Shown one piece after another: positions 33,034-43,132 of a stretch of 64,000 nt of DNA; the stretch's first letter is position 1, and the number at the start of each line of letters is the position of its first letter. Source of the stretch: Fimbriimonadaceae bacterium. GTDB lineage: Bacteria > Armatimonadota > Fimbriimonadia > Fimbriimonadales > Fimbriimonadaceae. The DNA lies in contig JAHBTB010000004.1 in the NCBI GenBank assembly GCA_019638795.1, forward strand, positions 1-64,000, given 5' to 3'. A program made the translations under genes and the position numbers. The notes beneath the pieces were generated by a model. The model did not search any database, was not told the DNA's origin, and was given only the letters and a program-made list of their open reading frames with translations.

Positions 33034-34278
33034 ATGGGTATCTCGCCGAGCATCACCCGACGCAAGACCAAGCCCTGTCGGGTCGGGTCGGTGACGATGG
33101 GGAACGGACACCCGGTCGTCGTGCAGTCGATGATTACCGAGGAGACGCGCAACGTCGAGGCGTGCGTCGAGCAGATCATCGCCCTCCACCAGGCGGGAAG
33201 TGAGATCGTCCGCGTCACGACGCCCACCCTTGGCGAGGCCCAGTGCCTGGAAGCAATCAAGGCCAAGGTCACGGAGCAGTACCGGGACGTGCCGATGACG
33301 GCCGACGTCCACCACCAAGGCAGCGCGATCGCCGTTGAAGCGGCCAAGTACGTCGACGAGATCCGGGTGAACCCCGGCCTCTTCGTTTTCAAGCGGCACG
33401 GGTCGCGTGTCGGTCTCGATATCCGAGGCCGCCAAGAAGAGAAGGGCGTCGACGAATTGCGGGCCGAGATGGCATACGACCCCGCGGAGTGGAAGGAAGA
33501 ACTCGACGCCATCGAAGAAAGCTTCGTGCCGGTGATCGAGGCGTGCAAGGCCCGTGACCGGGCGATGCGCGTGGGCGTGAACCACGGTTCGCTCAGTGAA
33601 CGGTTGTTGGTCACGTACGGCGACACCCCGGAAGGCCTCGTCGAAAGCGCCCTTGAGTACCTCCGCCTTTGCGAAAAGCATGGCTATTTCAACCTCAACA
33701 TCAGCGCCAAGGCCAGCCGGGTGCCGGTCATGGTCGCCGCCAACCGCCTGATGGCCCAACGCCTGGACGCCGAAGGCATGAACTACCCCCTGCACTTGGG
33801 GGTCACCGAGGCTGGAGACGGCCAGTACGCCCGGGTCAAGAGCACGGCAGGGATCGCGACGCTTCTCATGGAGGGCATCGGCGACACGATCCGGGTCAGC
33901 CTAGCGGAGGACCCGGTGAACGAGATCCCAGTCTGTTACGAGATTCTCCAGTCCTTAGGCTTGCGTAAGACCCAGGTCGAATACATCGCGTGCCCGAGTT
34001 GTGGTCGTACAAAATTTGACTTGCCGACCGTGCTCAACGAGGTCCGCACCGCCACCCGTCACCTGGTCGGGCTCGACATTGCGGTCATGGGGTGTATCGT
34101 CAACGGCCCTGGGGAGATGGCTGACGCCGACTACGGCTATGTAGGTGCGGCAGGAGGGAAGATCACGCTCTACCGTAAGCGCGACGTCGTCAAGAACGGC
34201 ATCCCCCAGGAACAGGGCGTCGAAGAACTGGTCGGGCTCCTCAAGGCGGACGGGGTCTGGAAGGACCCCGCACCGTAG
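33034..34278 (+). CDS. ispG: 4-hydroxy-3-methylbut-2-enyl diphosphate synthase (flavodoxin/ferredoxin)
   Basis: A 414-residue IspG (GcpE), the usual length for the two-domain bacterial form. The N-terminal TIM barrel has [28 protein letters not shown] and INPG-like RVNPGL; the C-terminal domain holds the cluster motif [10 protein letters not shown] and later [12 protein letters not shown], supplying three Cys, plus ADADYGYVG. It converts MEcPP to HMBPP in the MEP pathway. The leaderless-type promoter argues for ATG 33034 over an in-frame ATG at 32989. Confidence 0.97.
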   Translation: MGISPSITRRKTKPCRVGSVTMGNGHPVVVQSMITEETRNVEACVEQIIALHQAGSEIVRVTTPTLGEAQCLEAIKAKVTEQYRDVPMTADVHHQGSAIAVEAAKYVDEIRVNPGLFVFKRHGSRVGLDIRGRQEEKGVDELRAEMAYDPAEWKEELDAIEESFVPVIEACKARDRAMRVGVNHGSLSERLLVTYGDTPEGLVESALEYLRLCEKHGYFNLNISAKASRVPVMVAANRLMAQRLDAEGMNYPLHLGVTEAGDGQYARVKSTAGIATLLMEGIGDTIRVSLAEDPVNEIPVCYEILQSLGLRKTQVEYIACPSCGRTKFDLPTVLNEVRTATRHLVGLDIAVMGCIVNGPGEMADADYGYVGAAGGKITLYRKRDVVKNGIPQEQGVEELVGLLKADGVWKDPAP

Positions 34279-34280
34279 CT

Positions 34281-34730
34281 TCAGTTCTTGACGGCCATGT
34301 CGACCTGGACGTTGGCGGCCCGCAACCGCCCGCACAGGATCTTGGCGATGTTGAGCAGGACGACCTTGGCGATGACGGGCTCTTCTTCCATCACCGTCCA
34401 CAATTCGGAACTGCGGATCACGGCGGCCCGGCAGTTGCCGACCGCGACGACGGTGGCGCTGCGCGGCATGTCGTCGACCAGGGAGATCTCGCCGATCACC
34501 GCCCCCGGCCCGGCCTCGCTGATCATCTCGCCGCTGAACGTGTTGATGCGCGCCTTGCCGTCAAGGATGATCATCACGTCCGAGTCCTTGGCGAACTGGC
34601 GCACCATCGTGTCGCCGCCGTTGAAGGTCTTCTCCTCAGCAAGCAGACTCACCCGGTCAATCTGCGAGCCGGTCAAGCCGCTCCAGAGGTAGCTGCTACG
34701 AAATGCCGAAGCCAGGTCCATCGGAGTCAT
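34281..34730 (-). CDS. Cyclic nucleotide-binding (CAP_ED) domain protein
   Basis: A 149-residue protein containing a single cNMP-binding beta roll: DTMVRQFAKDSDVMIILDGKARI, then EAGPGAVIGEISLVDDMPRSATVVAVGNC, the phosphate-binding cassette with GE and an Arg. No helix-turn-helix follows, so it is not a Crp/Fnr regulator; it may be a regulatory subunit or act by protein contacts. TAGACT (34736-34741, minus strand) ends 5 nt before the ATG. It is convergent with ispG, only 2 bp apart at the stops. Confidence 0.83.
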   Translation of the reverse strand: MTPMDLASAFRSSYLWSGLTGSQIDRVSLLAEEKTFNGGDTMVRQFAKDSDVMIILDGKARINTFSGEMISEAGPGAVIGEISLVDDMPRSATVVAVGNCRAAVIRSSELWTVMEEEPVIAKVVLLNIAKILCGRLRAANVQVDMAVKN

Positions 34731-34886
34731 GCCCTAGTCTAGCAAGACACGCGCGGTCCCCGTCAATCGCGCGAGATGGTCGGGCTGGAACTCTCGTCCT
34801 ATTCCCGCCGTCCCGGGGCGGGTGATGAGGCAAAATGAGCCCGCAGGGGCAACGCCCTTTCATTTTTCAACCGGAGAACAACCCAG

Positions 34887-35177
34887 ATGTCCAGTATCAA
34901 GCCTCTTGGCGACAAGATCGTCGTCCAACTCGTCGAAGCCGAGGAGAAGACGGCCGGCGGCATCCTCCTTCCCGACAGTGCCAAGAAGAAGCCGACCGAA
35001 GGCAAGGTCGTCGCCGTCGGCGAGGGGCGTGTCCTGGAAAGCGGCGAACGCAACAAGCTCACCGTCAAGCCGGGTGACCGGGTGCTCTTCAGCAAGTACG
35101 GGGGCAACGAGGTGACGGTCGGCGTCGAGGAATACACGATCCTCGACGAAGACCAGGTTTACGCCGTCATCAAGTAA
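34887..35177 (+). CDS. groES: Co-chaperonin GroES
   Basis: A 96-residue Cpn10 with the canonical [13 protein letters not shown] start, the mobile loop [14 protein letters not shown], and [11 protein letters not shown]. It caps the GroEL chamber in ATP-driven protein folding. GGAG lies 12 nt upstream of the ATG. groEL is 4.2 kb away, separated by three genes, which is unusual. I find no CIRCE inverted repeat before groES, whereas groEL has one, so the two may be controlled differently. A terminator follows the gene. Confidence 0.97.
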   Translation: MSSIKPLGDKIVVQLVEAEEKTAGGILLPDSAKKKPTEGKVVAVGEGRVLESGERNKLTVKPGDRVLFSKYGGNEVTVGVEEYTILDEDQVYAVIK

Positions 35178-35188
35178 ACAGTCCGCCC

Positions 35189-35221
35189 ACGGGCGCCGCC
35201 ATTGATCATGGCCGCGCCCGT
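35189..35221 (+). terminator. Terminator after groES
   Basis: ACGGGCG pairs with CGCCCGT and GCCAT with ATGGC around TGATC, followed by CTTATGTT. The stop of the convergent regulator gene lies 12 bp downstream. Confidence 0.65.
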
Positions 35222-35232
35222 CTTATGTTGCG

Positions 35233-36516
35233 TCAAGCAAGAAGGCCAAAGGTTCGCGCCCGCATCGCCTTCAGCCTTGGGGTCAGCATGCCGCCTCCGG
35301 CCGCCCGTGTCCGCTCGGCTGTCGCCCAGAGTTTGCGCGCCAAGAGGTGTTGCCCCATCATCGCACGGGTCTCTGCCAGGGCCTCGTTGGCGTAGACGAC
35401 GCCAAGCTCTTGCCCTCGGGCCGCTTCTTCAGCCCGGTATTGTTCAAGCGTCGAGACGGCACCGGCAAAGTCTCCCGCATGCCTTTGACACAGCGCCGAG
35501 GCGAGTAGGCAGTTGCCCTTGCTGACGGTGTCCAGGCCGCTGACCCGTAGCGAGGCCGCCCGCTCTTGGCACTCCTCTGAAAGCGCAAACCGGCCGCTTT
35601 CTGCTGCGAAGACGGCGTAGTTCGACCAGTAATGCGACTGGTCCGACCGGCTGGCACTGTAGATGACCTTGGCCGCCTTCTCAAACTCCGCGTAGGTGTC
35701 GTCGATCTCCATGTCGTTCCACAGGCAACACGCCATGGCGTTCGCAGCGAAGAGACGTCCCGCGTGGGACCGGTCGGAGCCGACGACCTCCGGGAGCCAT
35801 TGTCGTGCCGTCGCCATGTCCCCCATCTCGACGTAAGTGAAGAGGAGCCAAGCCGCCGCGTTCGACATCAGGGCGTGACGCCGGTTCTGCCCGGCATGCC
35901 GGTACACGCGGGTGTGGGCGGCGATCGCCTTGTTGAAGAGCGCCGTCTTGTGGAAATAGCGTCCGTAAAAGGCGAGGTGTTCATAGGCCCCTGCCTCCTT
36001 CATCGATGTGGGGGTCGCGGCCTTAAGGAGGTCATAGAGGTCTGGCAAGTTGAGGTTGATGGCGATCTCACGTCCACCGAGCAACAGGCCTCGGGCCACC
36101 TCCTTGTCGAGGGTCGCCATATGCATCACCAGGTCTTTGAAGCTTCCCGTGTTGACCGGCTTGTCGTCTTGCTTGAGGACGTAGGTTCCCGGTTCGACTT
36201 CTTGGGACTCGACCTCCCAGAGGTCAGGACTGAGCCCGATGGACTTCGCGTCGGAGACCACCGCTTCAGCCCCGAGCCACTGCTTCAGGCGATGGACTGT
36301 CTGCCTGAGGGCGTTAAATGCGGCCCGCTCGCTCGCCTCCGGATAGAGTCGGGCGGCGACGGCCCGCCTCTCAAGCCGGGCAGGAAACTTTTCGGCAAGG
36401 TAGTAGAGGAGCTGTTCGGTGGCTCGGGTCGGGGGATGGAGAAGCTCTTCACCACCACGCCACGCGCGCCGGTCGTGTCCCAGTTTAATGACGTAGCCTG
36501 GTAATCCTACTGGCAT
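35233..36516 (-). CDS. BTAD/SARP-like transcriptional regulator with TPR-like helical repeats
   Basis: A 427-residue protein. Residues ~28-85 form an OmpR-type winged helix as in BTAD regulators (TEQLLYYLAEKFPARLERRA, then LRQTVHRLKQWLG). Residues ~130-420 are helical hairpins with TPR character, such as GRYFHKTALFNKAIAAHTRV, ALCQRHAGDFAGAVSTLEQY and ANEALAETRAMMGQHLLARK. No receiver, kinase or NTPase domain is attached, so the signal is unknown. It is divergent from a PEP-CTERM gene 118 bp away and might control it. Confidence 0.8.
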   Translation of the reverse strand: MPVGLPGYVIKLGHDRRAWRGGEELLHPPTRATEQLLYYLAEKFPARLERRAVAARLYPEASERAAFNALRQTVHRLKQWLGAEAVVSDAKSIGLSPDLWEVESQEVEPGTYVLKQDDKPVNTGSFKDLVMHMATLDKEVARGLLLGGREIAINLNLPDLYDLLKAATPTSMKEAGAYEHLAFYGRYFHKTALFNKAIAAHTRVYRHAGQNRRHALMSNAAAWLLFTYVEMGDMATARQWLPEVVGSDRSHAGRLFAANAMACCLWNDMEIDDTYAEFEKAAKVIYSASRSDQSHYWSNYAVFAAESGRFALSEECQERAASLRVSGLDTVSKGNCLLASALCQRHAGDFAGAVSTLEQYRAEEAARGQELGVVYANEALAETRAMMGQHLLARKLWATAERTRAAGGGMLTPRLKAMRARTFGLLA

Positions 36517-36633
36517 TGGAGGATGCCTCCCTCATGTAACGCGTTTCGTAACGCAGGTTAGTGTATCAAACGAAGAACATGGGGCGACAAGTTTCCCCTG
36601 GCCTGTTTCGTTGCCTTTCTACCAAGTGACAAT

Positions 36634-37335
36634 ATGAACAAACACAGACTGACCCTTGTCATCGCTGCCCTAGCGGGCACTTCGATGTCCTACGCTGGCT
36701 ACGTAGTCAACTCATTCAGTGCGCCAGGTTGGGGCGGTTCGGACGCCTCCGTCGGCGTGAGTGGGTACACGATCGAAGACTTCGAAGACCTCACCCTCGC
36801 CAGCGGACTACAGGTCGGCGTCGTCTCGCCCAACGGGAACTACGGCCCCTCATCGAGCCTCCTCAACACGTTCAAGCCGTCCGACGACCTGTTTGGCACC
36901 GCGTTCACGCTCGGTGGCGGAGGTGTCTGGGACGGCGAGCACGGCATCATCAACACGAGGACGAACCAGACGTTCAGCTACAGCGACTCGGGGAGTTGGG
37001 GTGACCTCACCTTCTACTTTTCTTCCGGCATGTCCAGCGTCGGGTTTAGCGTCCAACAAATGGACCGCGATGCTCTGATCATGGTGAACGGCACGAGCAT
37101 CGGCGCCGTGTCGACTCTTGCCACAAACTTTACGGGCGGCAACGGCCGTCAGGGCTACCTGCGCGTCGACGCGGTCGGCGGCGACACGATCTCGTCCATC
37201 GGCCTGAAAGATCCCATAGGCGGCGACGGCTACATGTTCGACCACCTCGCCTACCAGAGCGTCCCCGAACCGGTTTCCCTCGTTGCTCTTGGCGGTGGGC
37301 TTGCCATTCTGGCCCGCCGCAGAAAGGGCGCCTGA
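36634..37335 (+). CDS. PEP-CTERM secreted protein
   Basis: A 233-residue exported protein: signal peptide MNKHRLTLVIAALAGTSMSYA, a beta-rich middle domain (residues ~45-205, with DLFGTAFTLGGGGVWDGEHG and LTFYFSSGMSSVGFSVQQ, resembling lectin-like or DUF-type PEP-CTERM passenger domains), and a C-terminal signal VPEPVSLVALGGGLAI with RRRK. It is expected to be exported, then sorted by an exosortase. The start has no strong ribosome-binding site. Divergent from the BTAD regulator. Confidence 0.83.
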   Translation: MNKHRLTLVIAALAGTSMSYAGYVVNSFSAPGWGGSDASVGVSGYTIEDFEDLTLASGLQVGVVSPNGNYGPSSSLLNTFKPSDDLFGTAFTLGGGGVWDGEHGIINTRTNQTFSYSDSGSWGDLTFYFSSGMSSVGFSVQQMDRDALIMVNGTSIGAVSTLATNFTGGNGRQGYLRVDAVGGDTISSIGLKDPIGGDGYMFDHLAYQSVPEPVSLVALGGGLAILARRRKGA

Positions 37336-37383
37336 CTTACCGTCCTGGCGGCCGGAAGGAGAGGGCCGGCCGCCACCTCTTTG

Positions 37384-39141
37384 TCAGCGGGTTTTGTCCG
37401 CCGGGGTAATCGTCAGCGAGTACCGCACCTTCGTCCCGACGGCTTGGATGACGACGACATAGGTCGTCGGCTTGTCGACGATCAAGAGGCCATAGGCGAG
37501 GTTTTCGCTCACGTATTTGAGTGGCAGGCCGACCTCACGTCCCTCAGAGTCCAGGGCCCTCAGGCGCGGGGCAGAGTCCTTCGTCACCCACTTCAGGAGG
37601 AGCGGTTCGTTTGGCTGGGCCGTGAACTTCCACACTTGCACCCCGCCACCCTCGATGTCGCCTGCCGCCGGCTTCTGGGCACTGAACTCGGCGGGAGGAA
37701 GGAGCCGACGCGTGACGGTGTAGTCTCCGGTGCCGCCGTCGCCGAACGCAGAGACCTGCACAAGGTTCTCGCCCGGTCTCCGCAAGATCAGAGTCGCGGC
37801 CGTGCCGGTCTGGTCGACACGGGGCATGTCGGTGGTCAAAGGGACCATGTCCGGGTCTAGGACGGTGGCCATTTGGACGAAGGACTGGCTGTCGGTCGCG
37901 AGGGAGACAACGTCGCCGACTTCACCGGTAAAGCTCCAAAAGTCCGCGTCGCCTGCCCTCAACTTTCCTGACGCCGCTTTCCCCTGGGGTAGGGCCAGGG
38001 CCGCCGGCCCGACACGGAACGTGTATGGCTTGCCATCGACGCGGAGCGGGCGCGTCACCGCCCACAACGTGGTGTCGCGAGAAACCTTGAGATTGGCGAC
38101 CCGACTGTCACGGACGCGGCCACGCAGACTCTGGAACTGGGGGCCCGAATCCGCCTTGGGATCGGGCACGTCCGGATAGAAGGGGCTCCAATCTTGGTTC
38201 TTCGGGTCGACCGGGGGGAGCTTCGGCATCGGTTGAATGACCATCGGGGAGTCAGGCCGCAGTTCGGGGGTCGTCACCTTGAGCACTTCTCCCTTCTTGG
38301 CGGTGAACTGCCAAATGTCGACCTTGGCCTGGCCCACCGACGCCGTGACTGCCCGGCCGGTGTCACTCACCACCCGCGGGGTGTATTCGTCGACACCGAT
38401 CCGTACTCGGCCATGGTCGAGCTGATAGTCACAGAAGTAGTAATAGTCGCCGTCCACCGCGGCCATCAAGACACTCTGGTCGGCCCCACGACGAAAGGGC
38501 CGCATCAGGTCGATGTCGGGCAGGCCGCAGGGGGAGACGACCCCGGCCAAGCCAAAGTCCATCGTCGGCTTGCCGTCAGCCGGGCTGTTGTACGCCTCGA
38601 CGACCTGACCGCGCTTGAGGCTGATCCGGAGCAGCACGGGCAGGTCGCCTTTCACGTCGGCTTCGGTCGTGTGGCCGGGAGAGACGTCGATGGTGTCGAA
38701 CACCTTGAACCGCATCGCGTACTGGCCGCCAGACTTGTCGCGGAACGACCGCCCGTGCAGGCTGTAGTCTCCCTTTGCCGGACAGCGCCACAGGAGGAGC
38801 GGCCTCTGGTCACCGGGATAGCGGTCGTCGTTGCTGGCCAGGACTTTGCCGGCGCCGTCGACGATCTCAAGGGCCGGATCAAAGGCGACGCTGCTCGCCT
38901 CCGCGATGACCACCTGGCCCGCCTCAAGTTTGAGGGGCCAGTCTGTGTGGTCGCCGGGGGTCAGGATGTGCGCGTGTTCGGGGCCGTTCAAGTACCGCCC
39001 GATCTGGCCGTTGAGTACGGCCGTGCTGCGGACGACGCCGTCCTGGCCCTGGGCACCTCCACCCGCTTGCCCACCCTGGGCCAGCCCCGACGTGGCCACC
39101 AACGCGCTGGCAGCAACGGCAATCAATCGCTTCATCGTCAT
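37384..39141 (-). CDS. Secreted protein with pre-peptidase C-terminal (PPC-like) domains
   Basis: A 585-residue secreted protein. A signal peptide (MTMKRLIAVAASALVATSGLA) is followed by a Gly/Gln-rich linker and several repeats of a PPC-like beta sandwich: LEAGQVVIAEASSVAFDPALEIVD, ASNDDRYPGDQRPLLLWRCPAKGDYSL, and later DADFWSFTGEVGDVVSLATD and RPGENLVQVSAFGDGGTGDYTV. The pattern 'D-x-W-x-F...G....D.YTV' is typical of PPC modules that accompany secreted peptidases, but no peptidase domain is present. AGAGGGTGA precedes ATG 39141. A longer in-frame start at 39231 would add 30 residues before the signal peptide. Confidence 0.75.
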   Translation of the reverse strand: MTMKRLIAVAASALVATSGLAQGGQAGGGAQGQDGVVRSTAVLNGQIGRYLNGPEHAHILTPGDHTDWPLKLEAGQVVIAEASSVAFDPALEIVDGAGKVLASNDDRYPGDQRPLLLWRCPAKGDYSLHGRSFRDKSGGQYAMRFKVFDTIDVSPGHTTEADVKGDLPVLLRISLKRGQVVEAYNSPADGKPTMDFGLAGVVSPCGLPDIDLMRPFRRGADQSVLMAAVDGDYYYFCDYQLDHGRVRIGVDEYTPRVVSDTGRAVTASVGQAKVDIWQFTAKKGEVLKVTTPELRPDSPMVIQPMPKLPPVDPKNQDWSPFYPDVPDPKADSGPQFQSLRGRVRDSRVANLKVSRDTTLWAVTRPLRVDGKPYTFRVGPAALALPQGKAASGKLRAGDADFWSFTGEVGDVVSLATDSQSFVQMATVLDPDMVPLTTDMPRVDQTGTAATLILRRPGENLVQVSAFGDGGTGDYTVTRRLLPPAEFSAQKPAAGDIEGGGVQVWKFTAQPNEPLLLKWVTKDSAPRLRALDSEGREVGLPLKYVSENLAYGLLIVDKPTTYVVVIQAVGTKVRYSLTITPADKTR

Positions 39142-39247
39142 GTCACCCTCTGAACCGGTCTGACGCGGTCGGGGCGACGATGTTACATCGCGCCGGACAC
39201 GAGTCAAACAGGTTTTGCCGCACCGGAGCATGCGCGCCAGCCCTGCG

Positions 39248-39274
39248 TTAGCACTCTTGGCCTATGATTGCCAA
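39248..39274 (+). promoter_or_regulatory. CIRCE-like operator upstream of groEL
   Basis: TTAGCACTC, nine spacer bases, then GATTGCCAA. The left arm is a perfect CIRCE half-site, the right arm matches 7 of 9. This is the HrcA repressor site of heat-shock genes. It lies upstream of the groEL -35 rather than over the start site. Confidence 0.8.
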
Positions 39275-39280
39275 TTTCCC

Positions 39281-39310
39281 TTGACCCCGTCGCCCCGTCA
39301 GACGTATCCT
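39281..39310 (+). promoter_or_regulatory. groEL promoter TTGACC-18-TATCCT
   Basis: TTGACC at 39281-39286 and TATCCT at 39305-39310 with an 18-bp spacer, 7 bp downstream of the CIRCE element. Confidence 0.65.
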
Positions 39311-39312
39311 GA

Positions 39313-40995
<1,683 letters not shown>

Positions 40996-41021
40996 GGCGA
41001 AGCACGACCCTTCAAAAAGTT

Positions 41022-41050
41022 GGCCCCGGTGGACTTTGTCCGCTGGGGCC
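41022..41050 (+). terminator. Terminator after groEL
   Basis: GGCCCC pairs with GGGGCC and GTGGAC with GTCCGC around TTT; GTTTCAT follows. Confidence 0.7.
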
Positions 41051-41083
41051 GTTTCATGTCTTCCTTCGGGCCATGATAGAGCG

Positions 41084-41323
41084 ATGCCGACGGTGTTTCG
41101 CTTCGGGCCGTATCGGTTCTTCTTCTTCAGCAACGAGGGTACAGAACCGCCACACATCCACGTCGAGGCGGCGGGCAAGTATGCGAAGTTCTGGATCAAG
41201 CCCGTCGTCTTCGAGAGGTCGGTGGGCTTTCGGGCGCATGATCTGGCCGAGGTCCGTCGTATCATTGAAAGCAACGAGGCCTTGATCGAGGCAAAATGGC
41301 ATGAGCACTTCGGAAGCGCGTAG
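41084..41323 (+). CDS. DUF4160 protein
   Basis: A 79-residue protein matching DUF4160: MPTVFRFGPYRFFFFSNEGT, EPPHIHVEAAGKYAKFWIKP and LAEVRRIIESNEALI. The family is small and commonly encoded beside a DUF2442 gene, as here, with a 23-bp overlap. The pair has been discussed as a toxin-antitoxin-like module; biochemical activity is not established. The conserved P-H-I-H-V motif is intact. An in-frame ATG at 41036 lies inside the groEL terminator and is not used. Confidence 0.85.
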   Translation: MPTVFRFGPYRFFFFSNEGTEPPHIHVEAAGKYAKFWIKPVVFERSVGFRAHDLAEVRRIIESNEALIEAKWHEHFGSA

Positions 41324-41543
41324 GCTACAAGCTCTGGCGACAAACGTCGCCTTCACGGAGCACGAGATTGTCGTGTCTCTGGCCGACGGACGGGTCGTCT
41401 CGGTGCCGCTCGAGTGGTTCCCCCGGCTCAGCCAAGCTACTCCAGAAGCCCGCGCCAACTGGCGCTTGATCGGCGGCGGTGTCGGCCTGCACTGGGAAGA
41501 CCTCGACGAAGACATCTCCGTCGAGGGCCTTCTGGCTGCCTAA
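41301..41543 (+). CDS. DUF2442 protein
   Basis: An 80-residue protein with the DUF2442 signature: VSLADGRVVSVPLEWFPRL and GVGLHWEDLDEDISVEGLLA. It overlaps DUF4160 by 23 bp and is almost certainly co-translated with it. In such pairs the DUF2442 member is usually taken as the antitoxin-like partner, which is inference. Confidence 0.87.
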   Translation: MSTSEARRLQALATNVAFTEHEIVVSLADGRVVSVPLEWFPRLSQATPEARANWRLIGGGVGLHWEDLDEDISVEGLLAA

Positions 41544-41562
41544 CGCCAGACGCCGCAAAATC

Positions 41563-41592
41563 GGCCCCGGTGGTAGTACCGCCAGGGCCTTT
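41563..41592 (+). terminator. Terminator after the DUF4160/DUF2442 pair
   Basis: GGCCCCGGTGGT pairs with ACCGCCAGGGCC around AGT, then TTTGC. Closely resembles the groEL terminator in sequence. Confidence 0.65.
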
Positions 41593-41618
41593 GCATTGCA
41601 GAGCACCAAAGGGAAGGG

Positions 41619-42263
41619 CTACGCCACCTTCAGCGCGACGTCCCCGTCGCCGCCGTCTTCCCACAGCGCGAAAGGCACGCTCGCCGGCGACATCAGGTTC
41701 CGCCGCACCGCCGTCACCCGGAAGCCCACGTACGACCCCGGCACCGCCTGATAGGTGGCCTTCGTCTTCGTCGTGGTGCTGCCGAGCGTCCACGGCCCGG
41801 CCGGGTCGGACCGAGTCTCCAGCAGGAACGTCGTGCCGCTGATGTTGCCGTTGCGCTTCCATTTCAGGCTGACGAGCCCGTTGCCGTCCGCGCTGCCGAC
41901 CAGGTCCAGCGGCTGGGTCGGGGCGGTCTTGCTGCCCGGAGTCTTGTGGTGGGGCAGCATCAGCGCGTCCAGCAGGTTGTCCGGCACCGCCGCGTTGGCG
42001 CGGAACAGCTTCGCGTACTTGCTGACCGTCGCCTTGCTCGCCTTCTTCTGGATGTCCTTCGCCTCGACGCTGTCCCTCGCCGCGGCCTTGGCGGTGGTGG
42101 CGTCGTTGAGGGCCGCCGTGAAGGTCGTGCTCGCCGCCGCGATCGCGGTCATGTCGGCGGGGGTGAGCCCCAACAAGGCGGTGTTCGCGGCGCAAACCGT
42201 GTTGAAGTTGGCGAGGGCGGTGTTGAGATCGCCGTCGGCGGTGATTTCGGTGATGAACGCCAT
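41619..42263 (-). CDS. Fibronectin type III domain protein
   Basis: A 214-residue protein. Residues ~1-105 are helical and Ala-rich (MAFITEITADGDLNTALANF). Residues ~125-214 form an Fn3-like sandwich: GLVSLKWKRNGNISGTTFLLETRSD, PGPWTLG-type turn and YVGFRVTAVRRN. There is no signal peptide or membrane segment. AGAGGAA lies 6 nt before ATG 42263. The frame stays open upstream through the 21-bp repeat array, giving a possible start at 42611 with NGPIQRT heptads, but the ribosome-binding site favours 42263. A terminator shared with the convergent pair follows. Confidence 0.7.
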   Translation of the reverse strand: MAFITEITADGDLNTALANFNTVCAANTALLGLTPADMTAIAAASTTFTAALNDATTAKAAARDSVEAKDIQKKASKATVSKYAKLFRANAAVPDNLLDALMLPHHKTPGSKTAPTQPLDLVGSADGNGLVSLKWKRNGNISGTTFLLETRSDPAGPWTLGSTTTKTKATYQAVPGSYVGFRVTAVRRNLMSPASVPFALWEDGGDGDVALKVA

Positions 42264-42389
42264 GAGTGTGTTCCTCTGCGGCCACGCCCGGTCCCCGTCC
42301 GCGGCGGCCCGTTTCCGACCCCCGCGACCCGATGTGGGCCCGGCCTCTACTCTGGTCGTTCCACAAAACGCCCCGTTTCTTCCAAGAAC

Positions 42390-42770
42390 GGGCCCGTTTG
42401 TTCTCTGAATGGGCCCGTTTGTTATTTGAACGGGCCCGTTTACTCGTTGAATGGGCCCGTTTGTTCTTTGAATGGGCCCGTTTGCTCTTCGGATGGGCCC
42501 GTTTGTTCTTTGAATGGGCCCGTTTGTTCTTTGAATGGGCCCGTTTGTTCTCTGAATGGGCCCGTTTGTTCTCTGAACGGGCCCGTTTGTTCTCTGAATG
42601 GGCCCGTTCATTCTTCGGATGGGCCCGTTTGTTCTCTGAATGGGCCCGTTTGTTCTTCGGATGGGCCCGTTTACTCTTTGAATGGGCCCGTTTAACTCTT
42701 TGGATGGGCCCGTTTAACTCTTTGGATGGGCCCGTTTAGTTCTTTGAACGGGTCTACTCTTTGAATGGCA
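42390..42770. repeat. Tandem array of ~17 units of 21-22 bp with GGGCCC core
   Basis: Units follow GGGCCCGTTTGTTCTTTGAAT with small changes (TTC/CTC, TTTGAA/TTCGGA). The GGGCCC core recurs every 21 bp from 42390 to 42684, then at 42706 and 42728 after 22-bp units, and decays after 42750. There are no spacers. The array ends 127 bp upstream of the fibronectin gene start. Confidence 0.95.
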
Positions 42771-42848
42771 CCGTTAATTCTTCGGAGTGCCCAAGGTTAG
42801 AATGTCCTGGAAGTGTTATCTCTCTAACTCGTATATATAAGTAGTACT

Positions 42849-43127
42849 GTGAAATATCTTGCGAACAAAAGTCACAATCATATTTCATGGACTACAAGAA
42901 GAGAAATGAAAAAGCATATTATATGCCTACTGCAGAATGCAGCGGCAAATGCAATGATTGATATCATCGCACACGTAGTTTCAGAGAAAATTGTATCATA
43001 TGTATCATTTTCCACTTGTCAAGTTCTTTTTGTTCTAAAATTTCTAATAGATTTGGTAAGAGAATATTTTAGGTTAAAGAGTAATGACGATGATAGTCCT
43101 AAGGATGATGATGTCGAAGGCCCCTAG
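42849..43127 (+). CDS. AT-rich orphan ORF, possible small membrane protein
   Basis: A 92-residue frame starting GTG 42849 (TATATA ends about 13 nt before it), or 73 residues from ATG 42906, which has AAGAAGAGAA just upstream. It includes hydrophobic helices (IDIIAHVVSEKIV, CQVLFVLKFLIDLV) and an acidic tail DDDSPKDDD. The stretch is far richer in A and T than all surrounding genes and uses codons such as ATA and TTA. I do not recognise it. It is probably recently acquired. Confidence 0.45.
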   Translation: MKYLANKSHNHISWTTRREMKKHIICLLQNAAANAMIDIIAHVVSEKIVSYVSFSTCQVLFVLKFLIDLVREYFRLKSNDDDSPKDDDVEGP

Positions 43128-43132
43128 CTTGG

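Noticed and set aside
34731..34886. CIRCE site before groES
   Set aside because: No TTAGCACTC or GAGTGCTAA half-site is present in this region.
42264..42611. Fibronectin protein starting within the repeats (heptad NGPIQRT N-terminus)
   Set aside because: The frame is open, but the ribosome-binding site and plausible protein begin at 42263; kept only as an alternative in the findings.
41946..42695. Plus-strand frame through the repeat array encoding NGPVCSL heptads
   Set aside because: A 21-bp repeat without stops is open in any frame by construction; the left half overlaps the minus-strand fibronectin gene.
42390..42770. CRISPR array
   Set aside because: Units are contiguous 21-22 bp copies with no spacers, and no cas gene is nearby.
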